A DNA stretch of 64,000 bases from contig OX246739.1 of assembly GCA_945910005.1 (NCBI GenBank), positions 41,096,201 to 41,160,200 on the forward strand, read 5' to 3'. The translations under genes were made by a program, and so were the position numbers. The DNA comes from Isoperla grammatica. Its lineage: Eukaryota; Arthropoda; Insecta; Plecoptera; Perlodidae. Shown one piece after another: positions 1 through 12,992 of the stretch (position 1 is its first letter; each line of letters opens with the position of its first letter). The notes under the pieces are model-generated. The model was not told where the DNA came from and made no database searches. It worked only from the letters and a program-made list of their open reading frames with translations.

Positions 1-1646
1 CTCTTTTGAATTTATCGATGTTAATTAGCCCCATAGTGTAGTCTGTCAGATAGAACCATGAAATTGTCGTTTTTAATTATCCACAAGGGGTCATAACAAC
101 TATCAAATTTGATACCTGCAACAAAAACCTATTTCCTCTGGCCATCGTTTTGAAGCTATGTATATTTGTTCATGCGTATTTTTGCTGCTTCAATATAGAT
201 GATGTTTTTAATTACGCCTGGTTGTTCTTTGTTTAGCAATGTAGGACCTCGTTCGTGTGTGTATTGTAATGGTATAATATGGGCTGTTGGCTGTTAAAAA
301 GCACCTGGGCTAGCCCAGCCTCCAGGCGGCGCCCAGGCTCGAATACACCACTGCCCATGACCCCGAAAAAATGGAAAGTTTGAATAATTATTATTTTGGA
401 GTCGTTACCGAACTTTAGTTGCCATGCTCTGTGTAACTAATCGAGCCTGTATCCGCCCCTGCCGACGTATGCGCATGCCATACTCAGGTTCTCTTACAAA
501 TCGCTACTATGTGTCCCGTTAAACTTACGTAATTATCTCAAAATCTGTAGTATGTCACGAAGTATGTTTATATGTGATTAAACAAGATCTAATTGAAATT
601 AATTGGCAAGAATCAAATTAAATGAATAAACTATGGTTCTCTTACAAATCGCTACTGTGTGTGACATTAGGTAATTTTCCACTGACAGCCCAAATCAAGG
701 CTAGATCCGCCCCTGCTACAAGGTAAAGTCTAGGCCTACGCCAATATCTTATTTTGTCTTTAATGTGAATACACCCTACATAACTACAGGCCTAGTAATA
801 TGACGGTCCTTTTGGCATAGAAGGCCTAGACTTCAGTTGTCACAAGGCATAGGCCTAGGCTTAAACTTGTTTTCGAAAATATGCGGAGTCTGTCAGCCAA
901 GAAACTGTCAGTTTGCTGGATGTGAGAGATTTTGGCCGCCAATGTGCATTTGGCGGCCGAAACCTCATGAACATTTTTTTTACTCAGACAAAATAAGTAC
1001 TTAAGTACTTTTACTTTAATATCAATAAAATTATGAACTGTTCTTCGAAGTTCTCGTCATCTTTGTCGTCCGCCATTTTTTCATTGGGTTATCCCTTTAG
1101 ATGCGTTTCTTATGGAGTTTGAGTTGCCGCGCTGCCGATACACCAATGTCACGTGACCTGCCGCTGCGATATGTTTGCTTCAACCTCCTCGCTGCCGCGT
1201 GAATACAATGCGCCGTCTACCCAAATAGAAGGTCGATGGTGGTGGCACTACTACTATTCCAATGTCTTTGGCAAAATGTTGCCATCACAGCCTGTTGGAT
1301 GGGTCAAGTAGACCTTGCCCGCGCTGATTTACCCATCCAGCAGGCTATGGATTTGGGCTTGGACGGTGGTGGCGCATTATGTCAAGCTTTGCCTGCAAAG
1401 CCCAATTGTGTAGAAATGAAAATTCAAAATACTACCATTAACTTTACACTAAGTTTTTCCTACCAATTCAGCTAATTACATTTTTCACCCACCACCATAA
1501 TAAAGTGTAGAATTATGATTAAGTACTTAGTCTTATATTACGTTATACGTATACAATCGTACCCTACATTATAGGATAAGACTACTTAATATAATGCTAT
1601 AGTTCATAGTATTAGTTTACCTATTTAGTATTTACCGTCTTCTTGC
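1..1646. other. no confident gene; repeat-derived sequence
   Basis: AT-rich sequence. Two fragments share 'ggttctcttacaaatcgcta' (487-506 and 633-652) and two share 'atccgcccctgc' (about 454 and 706), which suggests duplicated repeat ends. An imperfect hairpin with 16-base arms lies at 1289-1346. A 79-codon open frame on the plus strand (1236-1475) has no recognisable family. Confidence 0.4.
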
Positions 1647-1647
1647 A

Positions 1648-1785
1648 GCTGCATTTGACCGGGAATACGTTGCCGCGTATGAACGTCTACCCGAGAGAGA
1701 CCTTAAAATACTTCACCGCTGTGATCGACCTCTGTCTATTGCAGCTTTATGCTGCAGGCATTACTTCAGAGATCTGCAGCTATAG
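1648..1785 (+). other. possible terminal coding exon of an unidentified gene
   Basis: After a plausible acceptor (cgtcttcttgcag at about 1647) an open frame reads FDREYVAAYERLPERDLKIL, then HRCDRPLSIAALCCRHYFRD and a stop near 1783. The segment RPLSIAALCC loosely recalls a SOCS-box start, but this is weak. No partner exon was identified. An AATAAA lies near 2044. Confidence 0.25.
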
Positions 1786-1800
1786 TATACACGTTTTGAT

Positions 1801-3858
1801 CATGTTACTTCATTGAATGTTGCTCTTGTCATGTAAATATTTTCTTATACATTTCAAGTATGCTTCATCTACATTGACACTGTTGAGATTTTCTATGTTA
1901 AAGTACCTCTTTTGTTTGTACATTAATTGCAAGTATAGCCTACTTGCTTTGTTGTTCTGATGTAAATAATATGGACAAAATTTAGTAAAAAAAATGTTAC
2001 ACATTGATGCCTTCGAGTTTGTCAACGACAGGACAACGTATACAATAAATCCCTGAATGCAATTAAATGGGAAATATAAATAATGTTGCATAGATACAGT
2101 AGTAGGCCCTATATTATATGGACTATCTATGTGAGGAAAGTTTTGTATGAACTGCTAAATACGTATACATTTATGAATAGTAGCAACGTTATGGAATGCT
2201 TCACCTAAACAGTCAACACCGCACACGAAGTGTATCTGAAATTTCCAAGTATATATATACATGCTGTGCAGTGGAGTGTCTCTTTGGTGAATATACAAGT
2301 ATCACTTCAACAAATACATAGCTCGTTTTATTGTAACATAAAGAATAGCAGGGTGTGTATTTTTCTTCAAACAGGAACTGAGTTGTAAAACCCAAAATAC
2401 AACCATTGCAGTCAACGCTTAAAAGTTTACTCGCCTCATTTCTTCCCTTTCATCCTTCTATTGGTGGTTTGTTGTGTCAGTGATGTTACATATTATGTAA
2501 ACATTATTTTAACATGTAGTGCAATTTTATGAGACACATAAAAAGGGTATGGAGTTGTTACAGATAGATCAAAGTAGCTCCTTTGATGTTTTTGAGTTTT
2601 TAATTGTTAATAAAGAAAAGATTTCCTTTCATTTCTTTCAGTATGAAGATAGCTTGATTTAATGCCCGACTGCCTATTTCCAGTACATGTTGAATAATTA
2701 AAGTAACATGCATAATACAAGCAGTAAAGGTGAATATCAGATTCAAAGGGTTGGTAAACCTACCAATAGTAATCAGTTTCGTTAGAGGCGTTAATTTATA
2801 TGATATATTGACAAAATATTGTTGATGAAACAAATGAAAGAAAACCTCTAAAAATGCTAATTGTGGATTTTGTAAGAATTCTATTTTTGTATAATTAATA
2901 TTAATGTTTTGTTATGTTTTTGTTTGGTATATTTGGAAGTTGTTTTTAATAGTGTAAATGACAAATAGTGTGTGCTAAATAAAGATAAATTTAATCTAAT
3001 TTTGTACTGACTGCAATTATGGATTATTAGGTTGTGCAAGGCTGTTGTTGTTGTTGAAACTTGTGTTGTCAGTTTTGCACAGAATGTGCCACACGTTTCA
3101 CCATGCTATGATGCAGGGGTCAAAAAATACTATGCCCGAGATATGTCAAAATAGTGGTTGGGCAAGTAAAATATTTGTTTATATTTAAGAAGTTCAGTTC
3201 TTGCAGCCAATTTACTCTTTTTTATATAATATGTACCTACTGTACTATGTCATGCACCTACACCTATAGCTTTCATACTTTGTTCCACAGTGGCTTTCTG
3301 ATGCCTTTGGTGGGAGAGTGAGAAACAGAAACATATATGTAACCAATTTTATGGCACGCCTAAATTTCTGCGAAAATGAGGCCGAACTGAAAAAAAAACT
3401 TAAAACAAATTAGGCGTGTGCTATTGAAACCATTTTTCAGTCCTGTTGTTGTTGTTGTTGTTTCTAGCGGTAGTGGAAACCCTTCCGCTGGCTATGTTTT
3501 CAGTCCTGTATAATACCTATTTGGCTTGCTATATTTGGTGCTACCTGTTGTGCATCTGCTGGAACTGCTAGTTCCACACAAATCATTCAATGCATTTTGG
3601 GGCACCCTACATTAGGCCCTACCTTTCAAGTACCTCTGGATCTGCCAACAACATTGGTTTCATGGCATCCATCAGCTGGTACAGTGGGTGGCAAGACGTG
3701 CTAATAGTGGGTCATGGTTGTATCTGAAACAGGGAACTGGTTAACAAATGCCGTTCATTTGTTTAAATAAAGATTGTATGACGAACGAAAATGTGAGTAA
3801 TTTCAAACTAAGTATATTTCGTCAAAGATGGAATTTGGTGGGAAATTGAATGTATGCC
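1801..3858. other. AT-rich, no gene seen
   Basis: Only short open frames without recognisable motifs. Short (GTT)n tracts occur near 3040-3055 and 3443-3462. Confidence 0.5.
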
Positions 3859-3862
3859 TGCA

Positions 3863-4702
3863 GGGCGATTCTCTAAGATGCGCGGTAAATTTAACCTTAA
3901 CGACACTTGTACTAAACTTACCACACGATAAGCTACCGCGCGATTCCCAACTACCATTTCATAACGTTCGATAACCGTATCGAAAGGACGTAGCCGTTGC
4001 AGCAGAGCAGCGCCTGTTATGTATTAGTTTGTGGATGTTTTCGAGATGGCTGTGTACACTATAGAAAGTTAACCAATGACAATGCGTGAATAAATGGAAC
4101 GTTTGCCATTGGGTGCGTTTGATTTTCGGACACCTTCTGCACTTTTTTCACTTATTGCAGCATTAGGGTTCGTTTGATTTACCGGCACCTTTTGTACTTT
4201 ATGCCATGTATCCCATGAAATAACATGGAGCGAGTGCAAAGAGTATAAAAGGTGTAGCAAATCAAACGAACCTAGTGTTTGAACTTAGAAGTAGGCCTAG
4301 GGTTCTAGGCCTACCCTACGTGCCGTGACGGCACGGCCAAACTAGGAAAGTAGGGTTATGATACAAAATTACTTCTAGACTTTTGTTACATAACTACAAA
4401 TTATATTTCCTTACTCACAAACATATTTTTAAATATAAATATCGTATATTTGTATCGATACACACAACAAATTTCTATAATCAATTAGTTCAAATGCTGA
4501 AGTGAACATGAGACGGCTTGAAAAGTCCGCCATGTTTTCTTATCGCACGTCTAAAGGCAGGGTTTTGGAGCGCGCTTCTTTTAACGTAGGTGGTAACGAT
4601 CTTTGTCGATAAAACACGGTAGAGAATCGCTAACTCAATGCGGTAAGGCTCGTAACGTCGAAAACGGGCGTTCAATTTACCATGGACCTTAGAGAATCGC
4701 CC
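3863..4702. mobile_element. non-autonomous DNA transposon / MITE with TIRs and TGCA target duplication
   Basis: The ends are inverted: GGGCGATTCTCTAAG at 3863 and CTTAGAGAATCGCCC ending at 4702. Similarity continues inward as GGTAAATT. Both ends are flanked by TGCA (3859-3862 and 4703-4706). No transposase frame lies inside. A related end sequence (tttagagaatcgggc) occurs at about 36911-36930. Confidence 0.6.
4164..4274. repeat. foldback hairpin nested in the 3863-4702 element
   Basis: Outer arms are ttcgtttgatt (about 4169-4179) and aatcaaacgaa (about 4260-4270). Inner arms are caccttttgtact and agtataaaaggtg. A partial extra copy of the left arm lies at about 4106-4135. Confidence 0.6.
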
Positions 4703-4710
4703 TGCAGGAG

Positions 4711-7700
4711 CTATTAGATTCACACAACGCCAATTTCGGAACTGCCGACGAAGATGTGGAAACAATAACGGAAGTATAGAGTCGAGTTTGACAAACGAAC
4801 AAACCTATTATGTACTTCTTGGATCCAACAGTGACGGAGGGGGGAGAATACGTTGGTGATCGATTGATCACGAGGTAAGGGAACGACTTCTAATTTACTT
4901 AAAAACTAAAATACATTAATTTGATGGATAGCTCCTCCAATGAAGTGCACATACACGGTCATAAAATGCATCGATTTATTCATACAGGCATTTTTATAAC
5001 TTGTACAGGCCTATTAGTGTGAATTTGAAGTGCTGCTATATGCAGGGTGTTAATCCAATATGTATACCTAAAGGGGCTCCACACCATCATATCATGCCGA
5101 CTCCACATCGGAATGTATATGCAGTTATGCACCAATTTATACACAAACCTTTGCAAGGATAGTTAATAGATTTATGGCATTTGTTCACACCACACATATC
5201 AGGTGATTCCACTTAGTAGAGTGAACTAGACAATTAGTCTTCTCTACTATGTTTGTGGTTTTCCAAAATGGCAAATTCATCTGCTAAAAGTATTAGTAAC
5301 TACTATACTGACATGAAGTAAATGTCAGGAATTAGAGCAGTCAAAAAGTTGGTACTTTGGTACTACATTACTTTGGAGACATGTAACTGTGGGGCACCTT
5401 TGGATCGTTATAAAGACACTTTATATTCGGTCTCGGAACATACAAGCATTTTCAAATGTCTTTTGGGCCCTTCCGTAAGAAGTACGGTCCAGGCAGTTCA
5501 AACACCTCACTTGTAGCAGACTCTAGGTCTGCATTTACAATTTATGTTGACATCTGTAGCTTATAAATTCTCATAGATAAATTATTGCGAATACTGTAGA
5601 ATCCTCTTAATAGTATTTTGAAAGGTCAAAGGATGTCTAATTTTAAACTTAATTAAACAGTATGTGTTTGAAAAGTAAACCTGGTCACCATTATTTCCAA
5701 ACATACTAGAGAGGAACTTAATAGCAAGTTGGGTACTCAAAAGGGTAAGAAATATGATGCAAAAGGCAAATAACTTTTAAAAATATAACTTCAATGGCAT
5801 GAAGTTAACATCCTAATACAGAACAATGCAAGATGATAATAATTATATTATACCTACTACTATTATTACTGCACGTTTGTACATTTTATGCCAATTTTCA
5901 CTTGTATAGCATAATAAACAATATAATTATACATAGTTTCTAGATAAAGGGAAAAATACAGCAGACATGATATGAAAAACAGGATGTGACAATTTAGGTA
6001 ATATCATGAAATAGCATTCAAAAAGAGAGAAGCCAGTGATTCTTAATAATAGTTTTAAATTTAAGAGTAGTTGCATAGGCTATCAACATGTGCTTACAGG
6101 TAAATGAAATTGAGAAGATATTTGAGCAAGTTGCTTAGCCGTCAAGTTAGATATAATGGAGATGAACAAGTACATAGTATTCAAAGAACTGACATTAATG
6201 GTAATACATGTCAAGGTATTTATCTACTCTATGTCAGACTTGGGTAAATAACTTTATAAAATATAACTGGTCTAGGCCCTATAGTACTTTCTATTTGTTG
6301 TCCTAGCAAGTAATGTTAAGTCTTACTCCTAGTACTATTTAACTTTTCCCAGCAAGTAGCTTTGTAGTACAGTAGGTACTAGGTAAGTCTTTACTTACTA
6401 CATAACAAGTAGGCCTTAATTTCCTTTAAATAAATGTTGCGACTTGCTTTTCAATAAGAAAGCAAAATATAAATCAAATACTATGTATAAGTCAACAGAA
6501 TTGCAAAACCTAGTTCTACTGTATAAGCAGGAAAGTACTTGAGTAACCAATTAAGATACAACTAGGGCTTACCTACCTAGTCGAAGAACTACACAAACAA
6601 TGTTATGGGAAAGAAACAACATTGTATACACATTATGTACAAGTCCAACCAGATAGCACTTAAGGAAAATAACTGGCAATATCATAATTAACACATTACT
6701 GGCACAAGCTTACAAAGTACCCAGAATGATTAGCAAGGCACAAAAAACGATATATATAGGTATTAGGTAGGTGATCCAGGCATGACTGCAAAATTACATG
6801 TATAATATAGAGAGTTATTTTCTTATCAAGTAGCCTTACCAAAACTAATGGCATAAAAGACAATAATTAAGAAAAATTATATTAACAATAACTGGGCATT
6901 CAAGTTTTCTTCTTCATGTCCAGCTGGGTAAGTTACATCTTTTGAAAAAATTGTCCATGCCATAGTAATTAATTTGCTCAAAGTCAATTACTCTTATAAC
7001 AGAGTAATTTTCTTACCCTGGCATTAATTAATCAAATTTTAACGTAGTAATACATTAGCATACGTTACTACCCAAGTCTGCACACTACATCAGGACTAAA
7101 AGGCCCCAATTTATCATGCATATTTTTAATCACTTCTCTAGGCTTTAGCCGATACACATGATACACATAACAGGTGTGAACCCAGAATCATAGACTTTTA
7201 TCAATTATATAATGTGAAACTTATCTTGTTGGAGACAAGAACAGGTCGTTTAGACATTCTGACGACATTACATTTTTCAAATTGTTACTAGTGCTGGTAA
7301 TAATATCAGTTAATTAATGTGCTTCAAGTAAATATAACATTTAAGAAAAATAGATGTGCCCTGGATTATAGTGTACATGTACGTTAAGACTTTTATGGCT
7401 GGTACACACTTGGCCTAATACATACTAGAGTTTATCAGGCACAAGACACAATCAGAACGGAAGACATGAGCTATCTCGTTTTGTTTGTGTTGATGGAGAC
7501 TTTTAGTTTTGAGTTTTGACACACTTCTTTCTAGAGATTTAGCTTTGCTGTGTGATGAGTGCCTTGTTTGTGCATTTTAGAAAAAAACAGGCCAAAGCCA
7601 ATTTGCAATAGCCATGAATTTTACAAATATAAGATTTGAGATGTATTAACAATACTGCATTAAAAATAACAAAAGAGAGCACAATTAGAATCAGGTACAG

Positions 7701-8432
7701 ACGAATGAATTCTTAAGACTTAAACCAAGCCGTTACTTGTTAGGTTCCTGGTTGGGTCTGGTCTCTGTCTACCCATTTGAGGATAACCTACAGTAAGCAT
7801 CCTATTCTTAACTCTGCCTTCATATATATTCTTATCTATGGATAGGTAATCCATTTCAATACCAGTAGGCTGACATCATTATGAGTCTAGTTACACTAGC
7901 ATTCATCAATCCTGATCAAGCTGCCAATATGGATAGCAAAACATTGAACAGAACAGTAACAGTCAATGCACTAAACAAAAAAGATAACCACTAGACCATC
8001 CAGAACTTGTCTACAGATACTAACAGCCTAAAACACCTCTATAAACCTTTACACACCATACTGGTAAAAGACGACCATTTCTATAGCCTACAAGAACATT
8101 GTTTATTGTCTCACACTCAATGCAGATGCCTGGTGATAATGTAGGGACAGTGAATGCAGTGACATAGGCTGTAAAACTCCAGGGGCTCATACTTCAGTGA
8201 ACATAGTTATCTAGGGCTCGTTATTATAATGGCCTGCTAAATATTTAGCCCGGGACTAACTTGTTTTCTCCATGGCAACGACCCATCAGAAGTGCTAAAG
8301 CTAAATATTTAGTAAGGCGTCATAATACCGGGTCTAAATGAAACTGGCAAATATATGTTAAGTTAGTAAAGCTCTAAAAAATCATGATTGCAACATAAAA
8401 ATCACTACGTATACCACAGGCCCTGGTCCAAC
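4711..8432. other. AT-rich, no gene seen
   Basis: I see no coding exon with conserved motifs or clear repeats here. The sequence is rich in short TAGG/CCTA words. Confidence 0.5.
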
Positions 8433-8653
8433 CTAACTTAGTCCTTGATGAGAACTAGAAATCTTTGATATACACCTGAATGCGCAGTAGATTTTACCGG
8501 ACCAACAAAGCGGGCCAGCTCGGTTAAATTGAGCCAGCTGTGCTTGATATACGCGTAGCTCCGTTTCACTGCAACGTGATAATCGCAAATCAACGAATCC
8601 AGTTGCAGCAAACAACTAGCGCTAGGCGTGTAAGCTGTAGCACCGCTGGTCAA
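8433..8653 (-). other. weak coding-exon candidate, unidentified
   Basis: The minus strand reads SLICDYHVAVKRSYAYIKHS and WLNLTELARFVGP before a possible donor (ggtaaaatc near 8499). Composition is richer in GC than its surroundings. No family is recognised and no partner exon found. Confidence 0.2.
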
Positions 8654-11507
8654 AGGTGGTTGCTCTTGGAAAAAGTCACAATGTAGCAGGCAGGCGGTGA
8701 GTCTAGTGTTTAGTGCGGCTGTAGTTAGCCCGATATTTAAGGTATTGATATACGGTTCGACCTATCGTCGTGCGAGCTTATCTAATCCGAACTAGCTCCT
8801 GTGATATATGTAGTGATTTACTTAGGCTATAGTAGAGCAGAGGATGAAGGAAAAAGTAACAACAGGAACTGTTTTAGATGTCAGGGCGGGGGAGCTACTA
8901 ATGAACAAAATTATACTAAGTGTTAGCAAACTCTTCTAGCTCCTTTTCTATCAACCATAGGCCTACCAGTATCAAGGCATAAGCAATTTACCAGTATTTG
9001 ATGAACTTAATATTAATCAATATTTTTGTCTCGAAAGCAGTTAGCTCATAATACAATGTTGACTAGGCCTACCATTTCAATCAAGTATCGACTTAGATAC
9101 TGGATGTCTAGACCTATTGCAGAACCACAACAGTTAGATTAAATCAAATACATTTTAAGCCACTTAGAACTTCGAATTTAAAATCTCTTTATATATTACA
9201 TGTATCACACTGAAATAAATATCAGTAATATACTTAAAAATCTAACGTTTTCCTATTATTAAAAAAATTATACAAAATAGTAAATTAAATTTCTATTCAA
9301 GTCTTCAGTTTGATAATAGGCCTATATATGTAATATACTGTTATCACACCAGACCTAATTTAAATTAAGAAAGGAGCCACACACAAGCATAGGCCTACTC
9401 ATGCGAGTGTTTTTCCATTTTTGTAAATCCAAATACTAGTAATAATTTAAATGTTCAATTTATGTATTTAATCAAGGAAGAATAAAGGCATCTTTTGATC
9501 TGAATGTAATACCTAGGGCCTACATCTTCAGTAAGGAAATACATTGTTTTTGTGTGGTAAACTTACTCTTTCTGTGCTGAGGAGAAAGGACTACCACTTA
9601 AAGTGTAATGACAAATGCTTACCCCTGAGAATGTAAAAAAAACAAAAACACTGGAATGTCTAGGCAACTAGCAACGACCTAACATAGCCTACCGCCTACC
9701 TATCGCAGGTAAATGCCTTCCGATAGCCTATAGCCACCATAAGGGGAAACGAAACTTTTCAAGAAATATTTTTATATCCAAGAAACCAGAATTGTCGAGA
9801 TCTATCTATTAAACAGCAACTACTAATTAACCCATTCTACGATAAAATATTTTTAGCTGAGGGTTTGTTTACAAATATAACGAAACATATAGGCCTAGTT
9901 TCGACGTGCTTCTTAAATGTTCCAGAATCAATCCAAGCTAATTCCACTCTCATACAACTCAACCTTTTTCAAGCAAGATTTATGTGCATTTAAATAGACG
10001 TCACCATATTTTTATTTACTTACACATGCACGCTTACATATGTGTAGGCCTAGGATACATCACATCCCTAATCTATAAGCATATGCCATTTAAATAAATA
10101 GGGATAGATTAACAAAACTTTAAAAAATCTAGGCTACCAAATCACTTTTGACCAATTAATTAGTTTACTTAGTAGTAGGCTAGTAGGTTTACTTAACTGC
10201 TAAGCCCAGGTCAACGGAACATTGATGATTAGTACTTTTCTAAATACAGTACTTGGTGTTTTCTCATCTAGGCTCAATGTATAGCAGTCAAAATATCTGC
10301 TCTGTGCACTTAAATAAAGGGATTGGAATGAAATTTGTTTGCAAATAAGCCTAGACGTAGCAACTTAATGAAGAAGAGATGAAGCTCAGAGCTCCCTTAA
10401 CCCATGTGCTCTAGTGCATGTGGCAAAGGTCAAATAGGTTCTAGGCTCTAGGTTATACCCTATAGGCCTACATTGCTTAGGCTACCAAGCCAATTAAAAA
10501 AAAAAACATTCATACCCATATTTACATTCTAGAATAAAATTTGGCACTGATGTCATGAAGAATAAACATCTAGGCTATTGTTCCACAGTCATTCAAACCT
10601 ATAGTACAATGGGGAAAAGGGTGATGCATGTTTACAGCAATGGTGTCGGCAGTTTTGTACCACTAAAATACTTGATGAGTAATTCATACAATTTAATATC
10701 AGGTCTAGGCCTACCGATACAAAACACTGTGGAAAGTTGCCGAGGAGCTTTGTCAAGTAGGTCTAGCCCTAGGCTACATGAATTTGGCCATAGCCCATCT
10801 TTTTATGTATCCTTATGCCTATGGGGGCTCATGATGATAAGTTTATTAGTATTCTTAGACAAGACTAGCCTACCGGTAGTAAGTCAGCAGATGAATGCGG
10901 GTGTGCATCGTAAACCTACGTAGTGCCTTAGGTTTGGAAGGGCATGGTGAGAGATTTCCAAAGAGCAAGATATTTATGATTAGGCAAAAGATCAAAGGGC
11001 TCATAATTTCAAAGTCATTTGGAATAGGAATGCACTAGGCCTATGCACATGAGGCTTGTGCACACACATGTCCAGGCCAGCGCACCTAAGGGTAGGCCAA
11101 TCCTTACCAACACCCGTTGATAAAATATAGAAATAGGCTAGACCGAAGCTTAGGCCTGGACTAGGGCCTAGGCTATTAGAGTAATTGGCATATGGGGCCT
11201 ATACTGATTTATGCCAAAGGCAGATTCCTTGTATTGGCCCTAGGCCTAGGCCTACACTTACTAATGCCTAGAAACGTCTAGAGCCTAGGCCTAGGCTAGG
11301 GCTTAGCCTAAGTCTATATAGGACCTACCAATTGCATTTGCTTAATTCCACTCTCTGTACCTGAATTTCTAAAGTACTTGAAATATCGACTGAAACACGT
11401 AGTTTGTTATGTACCACATAGCCTAGCCCTATTTGCAAAAACAAAATTACTTTTGTATGGTTTAATGCAACCAATTACCAGGCATTCATAGCTAGGCTAG
11501 CTAGATT
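8654..11507. other. AGGCCTA-rich intergenic or 3' flanking sequence
   Basis: No supported exon. The palindromic words taggccta and cctaggc recur, most densely at 11030-11330. A minus-strand AATAAA (plus tttatt near 10840) could serve Ras polyadenylation about 670 bp past the stop. The plus-strand 122-codon frame at 10555-10923 has no recognisable features. Confidence 0.4.
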
Positions 11508-12080
11508 TTACAATATACAACACCGTTTCCTTCTGTGTCCTCCTTTCATACGTTTTCTCTTTTCCTTCCCTCGCTGTTCTTTGTCTTTTCTTATTTCGCG
11601 TACAAGTGTATAAAATGCATCATCAACACCCATGCGAGTTTTTGCAGAAGTCTCCACAAAAGGTATTGAATATTGCTTGGCAATTTCTCGTGCTTGAGCC
11701 ATGTTAACAGCCCATGTTGTAAGGTCACACTTGTTTCCTACAAGAACCATCGGTACTTCTTCTGCATCTTTTACCCTTTTGATTTGTTCGCGATATTGCC
11801 CAATGTCTTCGAAGGATTTGGCACTGTTGACAGCAAAAACTAGTAAAAACCCTTCACCAGTTCTCATATATTGGTCCCTCATTGCACTGTATTCTTCTTG
11901 GCCTGCAGTATCCAGAATGTCCAACAAACATGTTTCGCCGTCAATTACAACCTGTTTACGATAAGAATCTTCAATTGTGGGGTCGTATTCGTCAACGAAA
12001 TGATTTTGAATTAGCTGAATTGTTAAGGCACTCTTTCCCACACCTCCTGCACCAACGACGACTAATTTATATTCAGTCAT
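11508..12080 (-). CDS. Ras: Ras GTPase (H/K/N-Ras class), uninterrupted coding region
   Basis: A complete 190-residue small GTPase that switches between GDP and GTP states at the plasma membrane and signals to RAF and related effectors. It begins [20 protein letters not shown]. The P-loop GAGGVGKS is at residues 10-17 with Gly12 and Gly13, the effector loop [11 protein letters not shown] at 30-40, DTAGQ with Gln61, NKCD at 116-119, and ETSAK near 143. The C terminus is polybasic ([15 protein letters not shown]) and ends CCIL, a CAAX box with Leu at X, which favours geranylgeranylation over farnesylation. The whole coding region is one open frame, although animal Ras genes usually carry coding introns. 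No poly-A remnant is obvious, so retrocopy versus intron loss is open. Alternative: a second Ras paralogue in this genome. Confidence 0.95.
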   Translation of the reverse strand: MTEYKLVVVGAGGVGKSALTIQLIQNHFVDEYDPTIEDSYRKQVVIDGETCLLDILDTAGQEEYSAMRDQYMRTGEGFLLVFAVNSAKSFEDIGQYREQIKRVKDAEEVPMVLVGNKCDLTTWAVNMAQAREIAKQYSIPFVETSAKTRMGVDDAFYTLVREIRKDKEQRGKEKRKRMKGGHRRKRCCIL

Positions 12081-12782
12081 TTCAAAGAATATTTACCTAT
12101 GTGTGACAAAACTGTAGTAAAGATAATACTAAACCAATTATTTGCATTTGTAACAAGTGATAAGCCAATAATTCTTGATAAGTTATCTAAACGTTTGACA
12201 CAAAACGTAATCTTCGTCAGTCCATTTTAGGCACAGTACACGCGTGTGAAGTAAACTCCAGTTCAACTCCAACTATGAAAATGCAATAGCAAGACATGAA
12301 CTGCTATACCGACTGAACCCAATAGTAAAAAGGCTGTTGACACACACGATTGAAAATATTTTTAAAGCAGGATAATAAAATAATGCATGTTATTCTTTGT
12401 AAATAATCATACGTTTTATGGTGTTTTTGACAGTTGATGTTCTACAACGTTTTATCTTCACGCGACACTACATTATAGTTGCATCTGACTTCAAGCCTGC
12501 GTTTCAGATGTTCGTGTGCAGTGAAGCCAATTTCAGAGCTTGATTTGAACTCGTGAATCAAGGGCATCAGGGCGCATTCCAAAGTGTGTAGTTTTATGTT
12601 TTGGCCAGGTTGCCTGCTTGTTGCCTGGTTGCCGATGGCCAATTGCTGCTTGAATTTCCGAACACACAGCATGAGTTTCGGAACAAGTCGAAAACACGGA
12701 GAAAATGCGTGCGAATATTTAAAAAAAAAAATTAATAAAATAATCGTAAAAGAATACATAATGAATGAATAAAATAATATCC
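12081..12782. other. Ras 5' flank, no gene seen
   Basis: The 5' untranslated region and promoter of Ras presumably lie here. A cacacatag just upstream of the ATG could be an acceptor for a 5' UTR intron. Overlapping frames at 12442-12873 lack motifs. Confidence 0.35.
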
Positions 12783-12992
12783 TAGAAGGCTCTGGCCCTC
12801 TAATAATGGTCAAATTCCATCGTTCATGTAGCGTTTGAGACGATTTTTTTATTGAATTTTGAAATTCCAGCATTCAGAGCGCGCTGCTAATCCATAAACT
12901 AGCTGACCTTGCGCCCCACCGAGCTGACTGAAGATTTCCATCGTCTCAAACACTACAGGAACAATGGAATTTGACATTATTAAGGCCTTCTA
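12783..12992. mobile_element. MITE-like inverted-repeat element with TA flanks
   Basis: The left arm begins TAGAAGGC and runs to gtttgagacgat near 12843. The right arm starts atcgtctcaaac near 12940 and ends GCCTTCTA at 12992. The arms are about 55 bp with a few mismatches and indels. A TA at each outer edge fits a Tc1/mariner-type target duplication. Confidence 0.65.

Noticed and set aside
10555..10923. 122-codon plus-strand frame
   Set aside because: No family resemblance, no splice context, and built partly of AGGCCTA-rich repeats.
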